From: Gammaproteobacteria bacterium
Lineage (GTDB): Bacteria > Pseudomonadota > Gammaproteobacteria > Pseudomonadales > Azotimanducaceae_A
DNA: 14,199 nt
Reading direction: 5' to 3'
Assembly (NCBI GenBank): GCA_012960755.1
Contig: DUAT01000045.1
Location: 20,445-34,643 of the forward strand
This document shows, in pieces, positions 1-7,467 of this stretch. Below the pieces are notes generated by a model. That model saw only the letters and a list, made by a program, of their open reading frames with translations. It did not search any database and was not told where the DNA came from. A program made the position numbers and the translations under genes. Every line of letters begins with the position of its first letter. The first letter of the stretch is position 1.

Positions 1-588
1 CATTGCGAGGCAATAGCGTCGTCGTTCTGCCATGTCTCCGGGAAATTGACTCAGATACCTTTCGGAAGCTTCTAAAGGCACATGAGGGGCAAAGTGGCCA
101 GGTAAAAGAAAAATGGTTTGTCCTGGTTCTTTCTAATAAAAGTAATTGCGGCATCCGTCTGTAAATCCAATCTGTAGCCATTCTTTACAACCCATTGTTC
201 ATCAATGTCTCGACCTTGCAAATCATATGTAGCCCAGTAGTTGTTTATTCCTCCTTCGAATACTTGTTGGAAGCCTCTTCTTGAGGACATGTAAGGTTCC
301 TTTTTCGTAAAAGGAATATCTTTCGCACTCATTTTTTTCATTTTGAGTTCCGGCATTTTTTCTGCTATCCAGTCCCTCTGTAGGTGGTTTGGTTCCAAGT
401 GCCATTTGCCTGCCATGCCTGTCACATAACCGGCGGCTTGCATCCTTTCCGCAATTGTTTTTTCATTTAGTGGCAGCGGTCTGGTGCCTCCGTGATCAGT
501 GCCAAATCGCTGCTGGTACTTTCCAGTCATCAATCCTGCTCTTGAAGGCACACACTGTGGTGCTTCTCAAATAAGCTTTATATGTCAC
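1..588 (-). pseudogene. Decayed sulfatase, frameshifted, runs off the left edge
   Basis: Three consecutive minus-strand reading frames together read as one sulfatase. From about 588 to 565 the frame gives VTYKAYLR. A one-base shift near 564 leads into [16 protein letters not shown], which holds the C-x-P-S-R motif whose Cys becomes formylglycine. This frame continues through GKWHLE and [10 protein letters not shown] to about 97. A second one-base shift there moves into [14 protein letters not shown], which stays open to base 1. Without the shifts, stops occur at 567-569 and 72-74. No match to the usual sulfatase N-terminus (signal peptide and the metal-binding DD segment) is seen upstream of about 588, so the 5' end is also lost. 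The C-terminal part lies outside the window. Intact family members hydrolyse sulfate esters in the periplasm. A sequencing error at one site is possible, but two shifts plus a missing N-terminus favour real decay. Confidence 0.85.
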
Positions 589-627
589 TCTCTTCCATGC
601 CCGTTAAATTAAAACAAAACCTGGCAT

Positions 628-656
628 TTGCAAGAAAGTTCCCGTCGTTGTATGGT
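628..656 (+). promoter_or_regulatory. Possible sigma-70 promoter for the TonB-dependent receptor
   Basis: TTGCAA (628-633) and TATGGT (651-656) are spaced by exactly 17 bp, each matching four of six consensus bases. They lie about 60 bp upstream of the receptor start in otherwise non-coding DNA. This rests on pattern only; a promoter elsewhere in 590-700 is equally possible. Confidence 0.3.
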
Positions 657-715
657 GGTTTTGTGTAGAGAAGTCACCATTTTATTAGAGCGATAATCCT
701 ACCAGGGGGAAAGCA

Positions 716-3640
716 ATGACTATTGGACCTTCAAATAGGCGCGTTTCTGCGTCCTATATCTTTAAGAAACTACCGATCGCATCCGCGATAGGGATTTTAC
801 TCGTAATACCGCAGGCTGTTAATGCAGCCAGTAGTCGCCAGATCGAAGAAGTAATCGTGACGGCAGAGCGGCAGGAAGCATCGGTCCAGGATACGTCAAT
901 TTCTATAACAGCATTTACATCTGAAATGCTCGATGATTTTGGTATTCGTAACCAGGAAGATCTACAAAACTTCGTCCCGGCAACCACCATCCAACCTTAT
1001 GACGCGACTGTTCGCGGCGTGGGACGGAACTTTCGTGCTTTAGGTGGCGACCCAGGGGTTTCTACCTATATGAATGGTGTTTACTCCGAGGATTTGCCAA
1101 CAGCGACACACGCAGGTTTCTGGGATGTTGAACGCATTGAGGTCCTGCGTGGACCACAAGGCACGCTGTATGGCAGGAATGCCGTAGGGGGAGCAATCAA
1201 TATCCTTTACAATCAACCGACCCAAGATCTCGATTATGCCTTTAAAGTCATCGGCGGCAGCTTCGGCACCGAAGAGTATTACGGCATGATCAATGGCCCG
1301 ATTATCGATGATGTGCTGTCGGCACGTGTTAATTTTGGTGTCCGTGACCGAGACGGTGTCATTGATGAAATTGGCCCCTATAGCGACCTGGATAGTCTTG
1401 GGCGCAAGAACCTAGCCGTTCAATTACAGTGGACGCCAGCTGAGAATCTGGAATTTAACGTCCGCGCCAATAAAATGGAAAATGACCGGATCTTTGGCGG
1501 TGCCAACGGTGGTGGTTTGGTTGTATTAAATGAACTGGGTGTAGACCAGAGAGACACGTCGCATATTGTACCTGGGTTTCGTCGTATCGATACCACCAAT
1601 ACCGCACCTGGGAACTACTCCACCAACGACTGGTACGACCAGAGTCAGCCTATTCTCAATTTCACCGACCCGAGTACCGGAGCCGCTGTCCAGGCTCAGC
1701 ATAATCGCATCGGCGTTGATCTGGCAGAATTTGATGGATTCCAGAATGCCGCCGCGTCGCTGGACGGTTTTAACCAGACATCACAGGCAAGCGCAGATGT
1801 GTACAATGATTGTGTTTTCCCCGGGGATATCGATGGGTCGGATGTTTGCGCTGCAACCAATGGTATAAACAACGAAATTTTCAACCAGCAGGGGGTTCAA
1901 TCCAGTGCGATATGGGATGTAACAGAAAACCTGCGGCTTAAATATATCTATGGCTATAACAAGTTGTCTTACGAGAGGACCACCGATGATGACAATACTG
2001 CCAGCGCGTTCCATGATCGCCAGTTTTATGTCAATCATGAGGCAAAGTATGAATCACATGAGTTGCAGGCGTTCTATGATTTTACCGATAGCTTCTCGAT
2101 TACAACCGGTATCTTCTTTTACGATTCAGTGATTGATCAGCGTGGTGATTTCTATTCTACGCTAGATGAACGTCGCTACATCGATCCTTACCAGGACAAT
2201 ACGGGCCTTGCACCTATCTTCTTCGGCAATAACCCCATGGCAACACTTCATTCCGCCAGGACTGCATGTGAAGTCGCAGATCCCGCGCCGTCCTGTTCGA
2301 CCAACTATGCGGTTGATAACAACCCTAACACCAATGATTTCAACAACAACAACCTGTACATCTCCACGTGGCAGGGTGATGACGGCACTCTCCCAGACCT
2401 GGATGTTGTGCATGGCATCAATAGCCTGGGCAGTGATCTGTTGTACCACACCCAGACTCACAAGGAAGCATTTGCAGCCTATGCCCAATCAGTGTGGGAC
2501 ATCAATGATGTTTTCACGCTCACAACGGGTATTCGTTACGCTGAAGATGAGGTGACGGCGGAAGAGAACCTGTTTCGTTACATCGAAGCGGCGGGTGGAG
2601 TTATTGAGTCTATACTAGCTGGTGCAGTTGTTCCCGGTGGTCTGGCGAGTTACAACATCATCAATGGTGGCCTTGTGGCAGATGCCAGTGTACCCGGGGG
2701 ATTCGCTGGGACAGAGCTTGCAGTCAATGGTGGCATCCCGGCCGCAGTTAGTGTTTACCGGCCTTTTAAACGTAAGGACGACAAGATCACCTGGCGAATC
2801 AATCTGGACTGGAACTACTCGGACAGTGGCCTGATGTATTTTTCCGCCACCACTGGTACCCGTGCAGGGGGGCATAATCTGGTGTTCTTCAGTGCGACAC
2901 CCACCTACGATCCTGAAGAACTACTAGCCTGGGAGATCGGGCTGAAGTCGCAGTATTTTAACGATTCACTGCAGGTGAATGCTTCTGTGTACCTATATGA
3001 CTACGATACTATTCATACTGTGGCGCGTGAAGTCGTTCCGCCTTTAACAGATTTTGGCGGAACTGCGACAACGACCACGTCAGTGCTGGAAGCACCGGGT
3101 GCTGACATTTATGGTGTGGAAGTGGAAGTTTTGTGGCTGACCACTGACAACCTGTCTCTGGGTGGTAATTTCAGCTTTACGCCAAGTGAATATACGGGCG
3201 ATCTCTTTATCTCGGATACGTCCGGCGCTAGCAATCCGGCATCATTGTTCCCCACCTTCACTGGCCTGACGCAAAATATCAAGGGCAACAGAGTTCTACA
3301 GGTGCCTGAGATGAAGTACACCGGATGGGCAAGCTATAACCTTCCATTGTCCGGTGGGTCTGCCATAGAGTTCTTTGGTGTTTACAGTTATATCGGCGAA
3401 GTCTATTACACGCCTTTTGAAAATGATACCGACAAGGCAGATGCCTACGACAGGGTTGACATGCGTGCAACATGGACTTCCTCTGAAGGTAACTGGACCG
3501 TCACCGGTTTTGTCAATAATGTCTTCAACGATGTCGGTGTATTGCAGGTTCTGCGACAAGGTGAAGGTGAAAACTTCCGCCATACGGCAGGTGTGACACT
3601 GCCTCGCATGTATGGAATGGAGCTCAGCTACAGGTTGTAA
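716..3640 (+). CDS. TonB-dependent outer-membrane receptor
   Basis: A 974-residue outer-membrane beta-barrel receptor that would import a substrate using TonB/ExbBD energy. Residues 1-37 are a signal peptide with a hydrophobic core (IASAIGILLVIP) ending in VNA. A TonB-box-like EEVIVTAER follows at 44-52. The plug domain spans about 55-165 and contains the hallmark RGPQGTLYGRNAVGG at 145-159. The rest is barrel, closing with the terminal strand YGMELSYRL. ATG 716 is preceded by AGGGGGA (704-710) at good spacing. The VTAER-type N-terminus and size resemble the large proteobacterial receptor families used for complex organic substrates rather than classical siderophore receptors, and no N-terminal signalling domain is visible. 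It is divergent from the broken sulfatase and is followed by its own terminator, so it is probably monocistronic. The substrate is unknown; a sulfated compound is a guess from its neighbours. Confidence 0.95.
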   Translation: MTIGPSNRRVSASYIFKKLPIASAIGILLVIPQAVNAASSRQIEEVIVTAERQEASVQDTSISITAFTSEMLDDFGIRNQEDLQNFVPATTIQPYDATVRGVGRNFRALGGDPGVSTYMNGVYSEDLPTATHAGFWDVERIEVLRGPQGTLYGRNAVGGAINILYNQPTQDLDYAFKVIGGSFGTEEYYGMINGPIIDDVLSARVNFGVRDRDGVIDEIGPYSDLDSLGRKNLAVQLQWTPAENLEFNVRANKMENDRIFGGANGGGLVVLNELGVDQRDTSHIVPGFRRIDTTNTAPGNYSTNDWYDQSQPILNFTDPSTGAAVQAQHNRIGVDLAEFDGFQNAAASLDGFNQTSQASADVYNDCVFPGDIDGSDVCAATNGINNEIFNQQGVQSSAIWDVTENLRLKYIYGYNKLSYERTTDDDNTASAFHDRQFYVNHEAKYESHELQAFYDFTDSFSITTGIFFYDSVIDQRGDFYSTLDERRYIDPYQDNTGLAPIFFGNNPMATLHSARTACEVADPAPSCSTNYAVDNNPNTNDFNNNNLYISTWQGDDGTLPDLDVVHGINSLGSDLLYHTQTHKEAFAAYAQSVWDINDVFTLTTGIRYAEDEVTAEENLFRYIEAAGGVIESILAGAVVPGGLASYNIINGGLVADASVPGGFAGTELAVNGGIPAAVSVYRPFKRKDDKITWRINLDWNYSDSGLMYFSATTGTRAGGHNLVFFSATPTYDPEELLAWEIGLKSQYFNDSLQVNASVYLYDYDTIHTVAREVVPPLTDFGGTATTTTSVLEAPGADIYGVEVEVLWLTTDNLSLGGNFSFTPSEYTGDLFISDTSGASNPASLFPTFTGLTQNIKGNRVLQVPEMKYTGWASYNLPLSGGSAIEFFGVYSYIGEVYYTPFENDTDKADAYDRVDMRATWTSSEGNWTVTGFVNNVFNDVGVLQVLRQGEGENFRHTAGVTLPRMYGMELSYRL

Positions 3641-3666
3641 ACTGACAGATCTATCATGATCAACGT

Positions 3667-3692
3667 AGGGCGCTTCGGCGCCCTTACTTTTT
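3667..3692 (+). terminator. Rho-independent terminator of the TonB-dependent receptor
   Basis: A perfect 7-bp GC-rich stem AGGGCGC / GCGCCCT closed by a stable TTCG tetraloop is followed by TTAC and five T residues. It lies 26 bp after the receptor stop codon. Confidence 0.9.
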
Positions 3693-3700
3693 AACGCGGT

Positions 3701-3736
3701 TCGATTCTCTCTTACTAATCGATTCTCTCGTACTAA
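3701..3736. repeat. Tandem 18-bp duplication
   Basis: TCGATTCTCTCTTACTAA (3701-3718) is followed directly by TCGATTCTCTCGTACTAA (3719-3736), with one mismatch. The second copy includes the stop codon of the minus-strand gene beginning at 3733. It looks like a local replication-slippage duplication between two convergent genes. Confidence 0.85.
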
Positions 3737-4155
3737 TCGCTAATCGTCTGCACAATTCCGTCTTCTGTCACGACCACCGCTTGTATATCTGCCATTTTTT
3801 GCAGGATTGCCTTGGCCTGGTCCTGGGTTAGGCCGAATTGGGCACTGTTTTTTAGCTGGTTAAAATCCTCTAACAGTTCATCCTTGTAGTCCTCTACGCA
3901 GGTTTCCCATCGTTTCTCCTTGCGCCTTACCCTATCCATCGTATAGGAATCAACATCCGACTGCGTGACATCACCTTCGCCGCCACTTCCTGACATTTCT
4001 GCCACCCGTTCGATAGACCTTGGTTTTGTGCAATCGTTAAGCGGTATCTGGTAGTCGAGAGCAGCTTGTACCTTTTCGTGTACTTCTACGTCATCCGCGA
4101 AGGTTGAAAAAGGCAGTATAAGCAACCCAAGAAAAACCAATTTCGATTTGGACAC
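3733..4155 (-). CDS. Small secreted (periplasmic) protein of unknown function
   Basis: I do not recognise the family. The product is 140 residues. The start chosen is GTG at 4155-4153, because AGGAG (4166-4162) lies six bases upstream and the following residues are a textbook Sec signal peptide: SKSK, then LVFLGLLILPFSTFA, cleaved before DDVEVHEK. A longer reading from about 4221 would place a hydrophilic stretch in front of the signal peptide and is less likely. The mature part is about 120 residues, charged and probably helical. It has only two cysteines, in NDCTKP and ETCVEDYK, which could form a disulfide in the periplasm. A Gly/Ser stretch (SGSGGEGD) separates two segments. The gene is convergent with the receptor and has no operon partner, so no role can be inferred. 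Confidence 0.75.
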   Translation of the reverse strand: MSKSKLVFLGLLILPFSTFADDVEVHEKVQAALDYQIPLNDCTKPRSIERVAEMSGSGGEGDVTQSDVDSYTMDRVRRKEKRWETCVEDYKDELLEDFNQLKNSAQFGLTQDQAKAILQKMADIQAVVVTEDGIVQTISD

Positions 4156-4462
4156 AACGCACTCCTGATTTTGTCTGATCGTCAACACTGGAATATAAAC
4201 GGTATTTCTCCCAGATAGCAAAAGAATGTCTATTGATGTTGTTGATCCACGCTATCCATCGGCTTGCCCGGAAGCTATTAGAATGGCACTTACCGTTGAT
4301 TTCAGATCATCGAATATTCAAAGATTAAAGAGTAACCGGAATGAATTGAGAAGGAGTGTACTTGATGTACACTATAATCATCGTTGAGAATTAGTAGTCG
4401 TCAAGTCTGAAATGCAGAAGGTGATAACATGACAACTCATCCAGAACGGGAATTTGGCGAGC
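4156..4462. other. Gene-poor spacer with a regulatory-looking dyad
   Basis: No convincing gene is seen. An open frame of 53 codons (4226-4387, plus) lacks a Shine-Dalgarno site and resembles nothing I know. A 14-codon frame starts at ATG 4429 after an AAGG-containing leader and stops at once; it could be the original start of the PAS gene remnant that follows. The dyad and TATAAT box at 4346-4378 are listed separately. Confidence 0.5.
4346..4378 (+). promoter_or_regulatory. Dyad operator inside a possible promoter
   Basis: AGTGTAC-TTGAT-GTACACT (4355-4373) has perfect 7-bp arms around a 5-base spacer. Its last base is the first T of a perfect TATAAT (4373-4378). TTGAGA sits at 4346-4351, giving a 21-bp spacer filled by the dyad. 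Long spacers holding a dyad recall promoters controlled by MerR-family activators, although 19-20 bp is usual there. It may have driven the PAS gene remnant downstream. No regulator gene is adjacent. Confidence 0.4.
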
Positions 4463-4624
4463 ATGCGATCTAACCGCCCTGACGCACCAAACGACGAGTC
4501 GTGGATCGATGTGCTGATCGAGTTTTCGCCTATCGCAACGGGGGTAATCTCGCTCATAGAGAACCGGTACGTGCGTGCGAATGAGGCGATGGCTTGCCTG
4601 TCCTGTGCGAATTGCTATTTTTGA
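4463..4624 (+). pseudogene. N-terminal fragment of a PAS-domain protein
   Basis: The 53-codon frame from ATG 4463 contains DVLIEFSPIATGVISLIE followed by NRYVRANEAMACL. This matches the opening of a PAS sensor domain: the 'spigi..id..g.i..vNeaf..l' pattern with its conserved Asn. After about residue 46 the similarity ends and the frame stops at 4624, where transposase-like sequence soon begins. A full PAS domain needs about 100 residues plus an output domain, so this is a remnant. Insertion of the neighbouring mobile element is a plausible cause of truncation. The call rests on a short stretch. Confidence 0.45.
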
Positions 4625-4688
4625 AATAGAAACAACGGTTTAACTGCCTTGTGTCGAGCATGATAAAATAGCGGAATGCTATGAAATC

Positions 4689-5099
4689 ATAGAACTGCTA
4701 ACCCACTACTTCGTCACGCTGATCAAACTTCTGAAACCAGGTGGAGTGAAACGGGTGATGGCCGAGTCGATCGCGATGAAGCAGCAGCTTATTGTCATGA
4801 ATCGCGCCAGGAAGAGATCACCTGCGTTGGTCACTAGAGATCGATTCCTGTTCGGCTTGTTAGTAATATTAGTCGGCGAACGCCGCCTGCAGAAGATTGC
4901 TGTCATCATAAAGCCCGCAACGATTCTTGCCTTCCATCAAGTACTGGTGAAACGAAAATACGGCAAACTTTATTCGAATCGGGCTAACAAAATACCAGGT
5001 AGAAAAGCACGAGACCAGGCTTTGATTAATTTGGTAGTTGAAATGAAACGGCATAATCCATCTTTTGGCTATGCTGTTTGCGCTGAAATTAACGCCTGA
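4689..5099 (+). pseudogene. Truncated integrase-type transposase, N-terminal part only
   Basis: The frame reads IELLTHYFVTLIKLLKPGG, then MAESIAMKQQLIVMNRARKR, then VIIKPATILAFHQVLVKRKY, and ends in EMKRHNPSFGY before a stop at 5097-5099. This matches the N-terminal third of the DDE integrase-like transposases that carry an 'lvKrKY' segment followed by an 'eMKrrNP.fGy' helix-turn-helix region. The family start codon appears to be ATA at 4689, and the only usable start is GTG 4746. The frame is open upstream only to 4644. The entire rve/DDE catalytic core that should follow is absent, so the element cannot move by itself. I see no clear terminal inverted repeats. Confidence 0.75.
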
Positions 5100-5204
5100 T
5101 CTGATGTCAGGATTACAGCGACGGCGATCACTTTTGGCTTGTACATTATTTCTCCAGACACTGGTAACTAAACAGCTTTCGCAGCTCAGATTGGAAAGTA
5201 GATA

Positions 5205-5396
5205 GAAATTGACGATGTAATCTCGTTATGTGCACCCAATACGAATAATGGTTTACGTGAGCCGGGCAATTATCCTGCTTTTATCGCGGCTTGGCCTGCG
5301 GGTAGGCGACATGGTAAATATGCGACGCGATGATATTTAACAATGGGATTTGGTTCATGGACTGGGATGCTCTTCTTTAAACTGCCTTTGCCTCTT
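5205..5396 (+). pseudogene. Tyrosine recombinase (integrase) remnant
   Basis: One frame from 5205 reads EIDDVISLCAPNTNNGLRE. A +1 shift near 5262 gives RAIILLLSRLGLRVGDMV, then NMRRDDI and a stop at 5338-5340. A further frame change leads to KLPLPL at 5379-5396. In order these match the catalytic-domain opening of XerC-like recombinases: 'DRAILLLLaRLGLRagDia.LrLdDIdW' with the first catalytic Arg, and then 'LPLP'. The later H-x-x-R and Tyr motifs are missing because the sequence ends against the minus-strand gene whose stop is at 5397-5395. Bases 5100-5204 may hold more of it (a frame with KQLSQLRLESR just upstream), but this is weak. Confidence 0.65.
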
Positions 5397-6519
5397 AGCT
5401 TTCAGTAAGCAGTAATGTGGAGGAATGAAACAGCTGTTCGAATTGTACTGTTTTCTTTACAAGCCCCTGCTCGTAAACATAACGCATCGCCACCTCTAGC
5501 TCATTGCGATTAGCCTCAATCCCGTATGCCCAGAAGTTGTTCCCCATAAGCCTACGAGTATCTTCAAATTCCTGAGTTACCCAAGGCAGTGTGATCTTTA
5601 AAGAAGTCGTAGTTTCCAGATTATCGTAAGCCTTCTGTTTGGCCTGGCTGTACATATCGAAAACCGCAACTGGCAACTGTGGATTGGCTACAATTACATC
5701 TGAACGAATCGCAATAGCATGCATGATCGGAAATAGTTTTGTCTTTTGGTAATAATCCTGTTCTGCTGCCCTAACATCGGGGAACAATTGCCTCACCTTC
5801 GGGTTGCCATCCAGATAGGCGCGGGGAGTTATCGCGGTTATCAAGGCATCACAGCCGCCGGAAAGTAATAGATCAGATTCGTCGATACCGGGGGGGCCTT
5901 TTACCAGAGGGAAATCGTCAGCAAGATAGTGCCTATCCAACTCTGGGTTAAGCTTGGCACCATCTGAGCTTTCTGTGGTTTCAATCCACTCCATGTCATC
6001 AGCCTTTACGCCATATTCATCAAGCAAAAAACCGCGAATCCATGTGTTTGAACTAAACCCGTAGCCAGGAGTACCGACTCTTCTACCTCGCAGGTCTTCA
6101 GGTTTTTCAATTCCCGAATCGACATGCACGAAAATATTGCGATGCCTGAATGTACGTGAAATAAAAACGGGAATGAGTGTGTATGTACGAAAATCGTCGT
6201 TAACATACCTTCTAATATAGGGTAACAATCCTATTTCGGTGACATCACATTTAGGATCAGGGCCAAACGCAGAACGGCTGAGGCTGTATATATCTTCGAC
6301 ATCAAAGCTAATGTCTGTATCCGCGATGCCTACCTGCGCGTCCATGATGGCTCGCACGCGATCATAATCGTATCCGGCTACTGTAAGTTGATGTTTCGCC
6401 TTTTCTGTCGCACTCGCAACTTGAGCTACCCCTCTGCTCGAAATCCCCAACGCACCAATAACAGTGGTGGTGGCAGCAGTTCTTATCAGCGACCGCCGAC
6501 TGATTTCGTGGTCTTTCAT
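5395..6519 (-). CDS. Tat-exported 4,5-dihydroxyphthalate decarboxylase-like / substrate-binding protein
   Basis: A 374-residue protein. ATG 6519 is chosen because AAAGGAG (6533-6527) lies seven bases upstream; the frame is open 18 codons further but without such a site. The N-terminus carries a twin-arginine signal: S7-R8-R9-S-L-I, then a mildly hydrophobic, Ala/Thr-rich stretch. The body matches the family annotated as 4,5-dihydroxyphthalate decarboxylase or ABC-type substrate-binding protein: YDYDRVRAIMD near residue 50, IPVFISRTFRH, DLRGRRVGTPGYG, LFPIMHAIAIR, ITLPWV, and NFWAYGIEANR with EQGL near the C-terminus. The fold is that of periplasmic binding proteins. Cytoplasmic enzymes of the family decarboxylate dihydroxyphthalate, but an exported copy may instead bind an aromatic or carboxylate ligand. 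No permease or ATPase gene is adjacent. It follows the tetR gene on the same strand after 294 bp. Confidence 0.85.
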   Translation of the reverse strand: MKDHEISRRSLIRTAATTTVIGALGISSRGVAQVASATEKAKHQLTVAGYDYDRVRAIMDAQVGIADTDISFDVEDIYSLSRSAFGPDPKCDVTEIGLLPYIRRYVNDDFRTYTLIPVFISRTFRHRNIFVHVDSGIEKPEDLRGRRVGTPGYGFSSNTWIRGFLLDEYGVKADDMEWIETTESSDGAKLNPELDRHYLADDFPLVKGPPGIDESDLLLSGGCDALITAITPRAYLDGNPKVRQLFPDVRAAEQDYYQKTKLFPIMHAIAIRSDVIVANPQLPVAVFDMYSQAKQKAYDNLETTTSLKITLPWVTQEFEDTRRLMGNNFWAYGIEANRNELEVAMRYVYEQGLVKKTVQFEQLFHSSTLLLTES

Positions 6520-6644
6520 TTCTAAACTCCTTTCGTTTACGAGAGGTATGAGAAGGGGGGCCGTCCATGCCACCTGGTTTCACGTTTGAACTGCAACACT
6601 AACCTACCCAAGGTCGGCTATGGGCATCATGGTTCGATCAATCG

Positions 6645-6656
6645 TGATGTAAATCA
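6645..6656. promoter_or_regulatory. Weak CRP/FNR-like dyad
   Basis: TGAT-GTAA-ATCA forms a perfect 4-bp-arm dyad resembling the core of CRP/FNR-family sites (TTGAT-N4-ATCAA). It lies about 126 bp upstream of the exported decarboxylase-like gene. Only the core matches, so this is a suggestion. I found no good sigma-70 pair in 6520-6813. Confidence 0.25.
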
Positions 6657-6735
6657 GAAGGTTTGATGTCGATGAACGCTATCCAGACACTGACCATTCT
6701 CTACCGAAAAACTGTCATTCAAACTTTTTAATGCT

Positions 6736-6770
6736 AAAAAATCCCAATTAGAATACTTTTGAAATTCGGG
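6736..6770 (-). terminator. Possible weak terminator after tetR
   Basis: Read on the minus strand, CCCGAATT (6770-6763) can pair imperfectly with AATTGGG (6749-6743), followed by A and six T residues (6741-6736). The stem is AT-rich with one bulge and a 13-base loop. It would separate tetR from the gene beginning at 6519. Confidence 0.35.
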
Positions 6771-6813
6771 ATAAATGCAGTTTAGGATTACTATCCTACC
6801 TCTTCGCCTCATT

Positions 6814-7425
6814 TCAGATCCAAATTTGAACAGTCTGCATCACATTCTGAATGAAGTGTTCCTGTCGTTCGACGCTCTCTTCTCGCAAAATCATTTGTGT
6901 TAGAAAAATCGCCAATCCTAGAAATACAAGTCCCCTCTCACGCATTTTCTCATCGTTCACCGCGTCTGGATCCCCTGTCAAAACTTGACACAATCCGCTA
7001 ACGGCTTCCTCTTCAAATCGTAGGTATTGAGTTCTGAATGGATCTCCGAAGTAAGCATTCCACATGACCCAGATCTTGAAGTATTGCACGTTTGTGGGCA
7101 CCGAGCTGATCAAGTGCTGCCCGCTTTGTAACATTCGATCTTCAAATGTGGGTCCACTTGTAAACGGAAGAATGGTCTCGTCTATGATGAATTTCTGGGT
7201 CGCCTCTAGTACCGCTGAGACCAGGTCGTTGCGGGTCTTAAAGTAGGCATGAACTGTTGGGATAGCGACCCCTGCCGCGCGTGCAACGTCGCCATGGCGC
7301 GCTCCGTCGATGCCTTTCTCTGCAAAGACATCAATCGCCACTTTTAGTAGCTGCCGATAGCGCTCCTCCGGCACCATTTGCACCGCCCGCCGACGCTCAT
7401 CGTTTTCGTCAAGTACTACCTTCAA
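6814..7425 (-). CDS. TetR/AcrR-family transcriptional regulator
   Basis: A 203-residue repressor-type regulator. The N-terminal DNA-binding domain spans about residues 20-68. It has helix 1 RYRQLLKVAIDVFAEKG and a helix-turn-helix at 43-62 (RHGDVARAAGVAIPTVHAYF), the canonical TetR pattern. The remainder is an alpha-helical ligand-binding and dimerisation domain that I cannot assign to a ligand. The start is uncertain. Two TTG codons lie at 7431 and 7425; GAGG (7436-7433) is only one base from the first but seven from the second, so 7425 is chosen. An ATG at residue 17 is also possible. A perfect TATAAT at 7467-7462 lies in the divergent region among repeated half-sites, so the protein probably represses itself and the divergent operon. 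Confidence 0.9.
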   Translation of the reverse strand: MKVVLDENDERRRAVQMVPEERYRQLLKVAIDVFAEKGIDGARHGDVARAAGVAIPTVHAYFKTRNDLVSAVLEATQKFIIDETILPFTSGPTFEDRMLQSGQHLISSVPTNVQYFKIWVMWNAYFGDPFRTQYLRFEEEAVSGLCQVLTGDPDAVNDEKMRERGLVFLGLAIFLTQMILREESVERQEHFIQNVMQTVQIWI

Positions 7426-7461
7426 GTTCAAACCTCACAATAGACACCCTATTCTAATGTA

Positions 7462-7467
7462 ATTATA
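7462..7467 (-). promoter_or_regulatory. -10 element of the tetR promoter
   Basis: Reading the minus strand gives a perfect TATAAT about 37 bp upstream of the chosen tetR start. The -35 region (7485-7490, TCAATG) is poor. The element overlaps the first half-site of the operator, which fits autorepression. Confidence 0.5.

Noticed and set aside
2162..2555. Overlapping open frames on both strands inside the receptor gene
   Set aside because: The receptor frame is continuous and family-typical across this region; the others are low-complexity shadows.
3701..3736. Start of a CRISPR array
   Set aside because: There are only two directly abutting copies with no spacer and no cas genes.
4226..4387. 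53-codon plus-strand open frame
   Set aside because: It has no Shine-Dalgarno site, no recognisable family and overlaps the dyad; its length is expected by chance.
4615..4629. CTATTT-TTG-AAATAG hairpin as a terminator or element end
   Set aside because: The arms are short and AT-rich, there is no T tract, and no matching inverted copy is seen at the other side of the transposase fragment.
5101..5204. Continuation of the transposase past its stop codon
   Set aside because: No frame here shows the DDE-core motifs; a KQLSQLRLESR stretch fits the recombinase upstream region at least as well, but too weakly to call.
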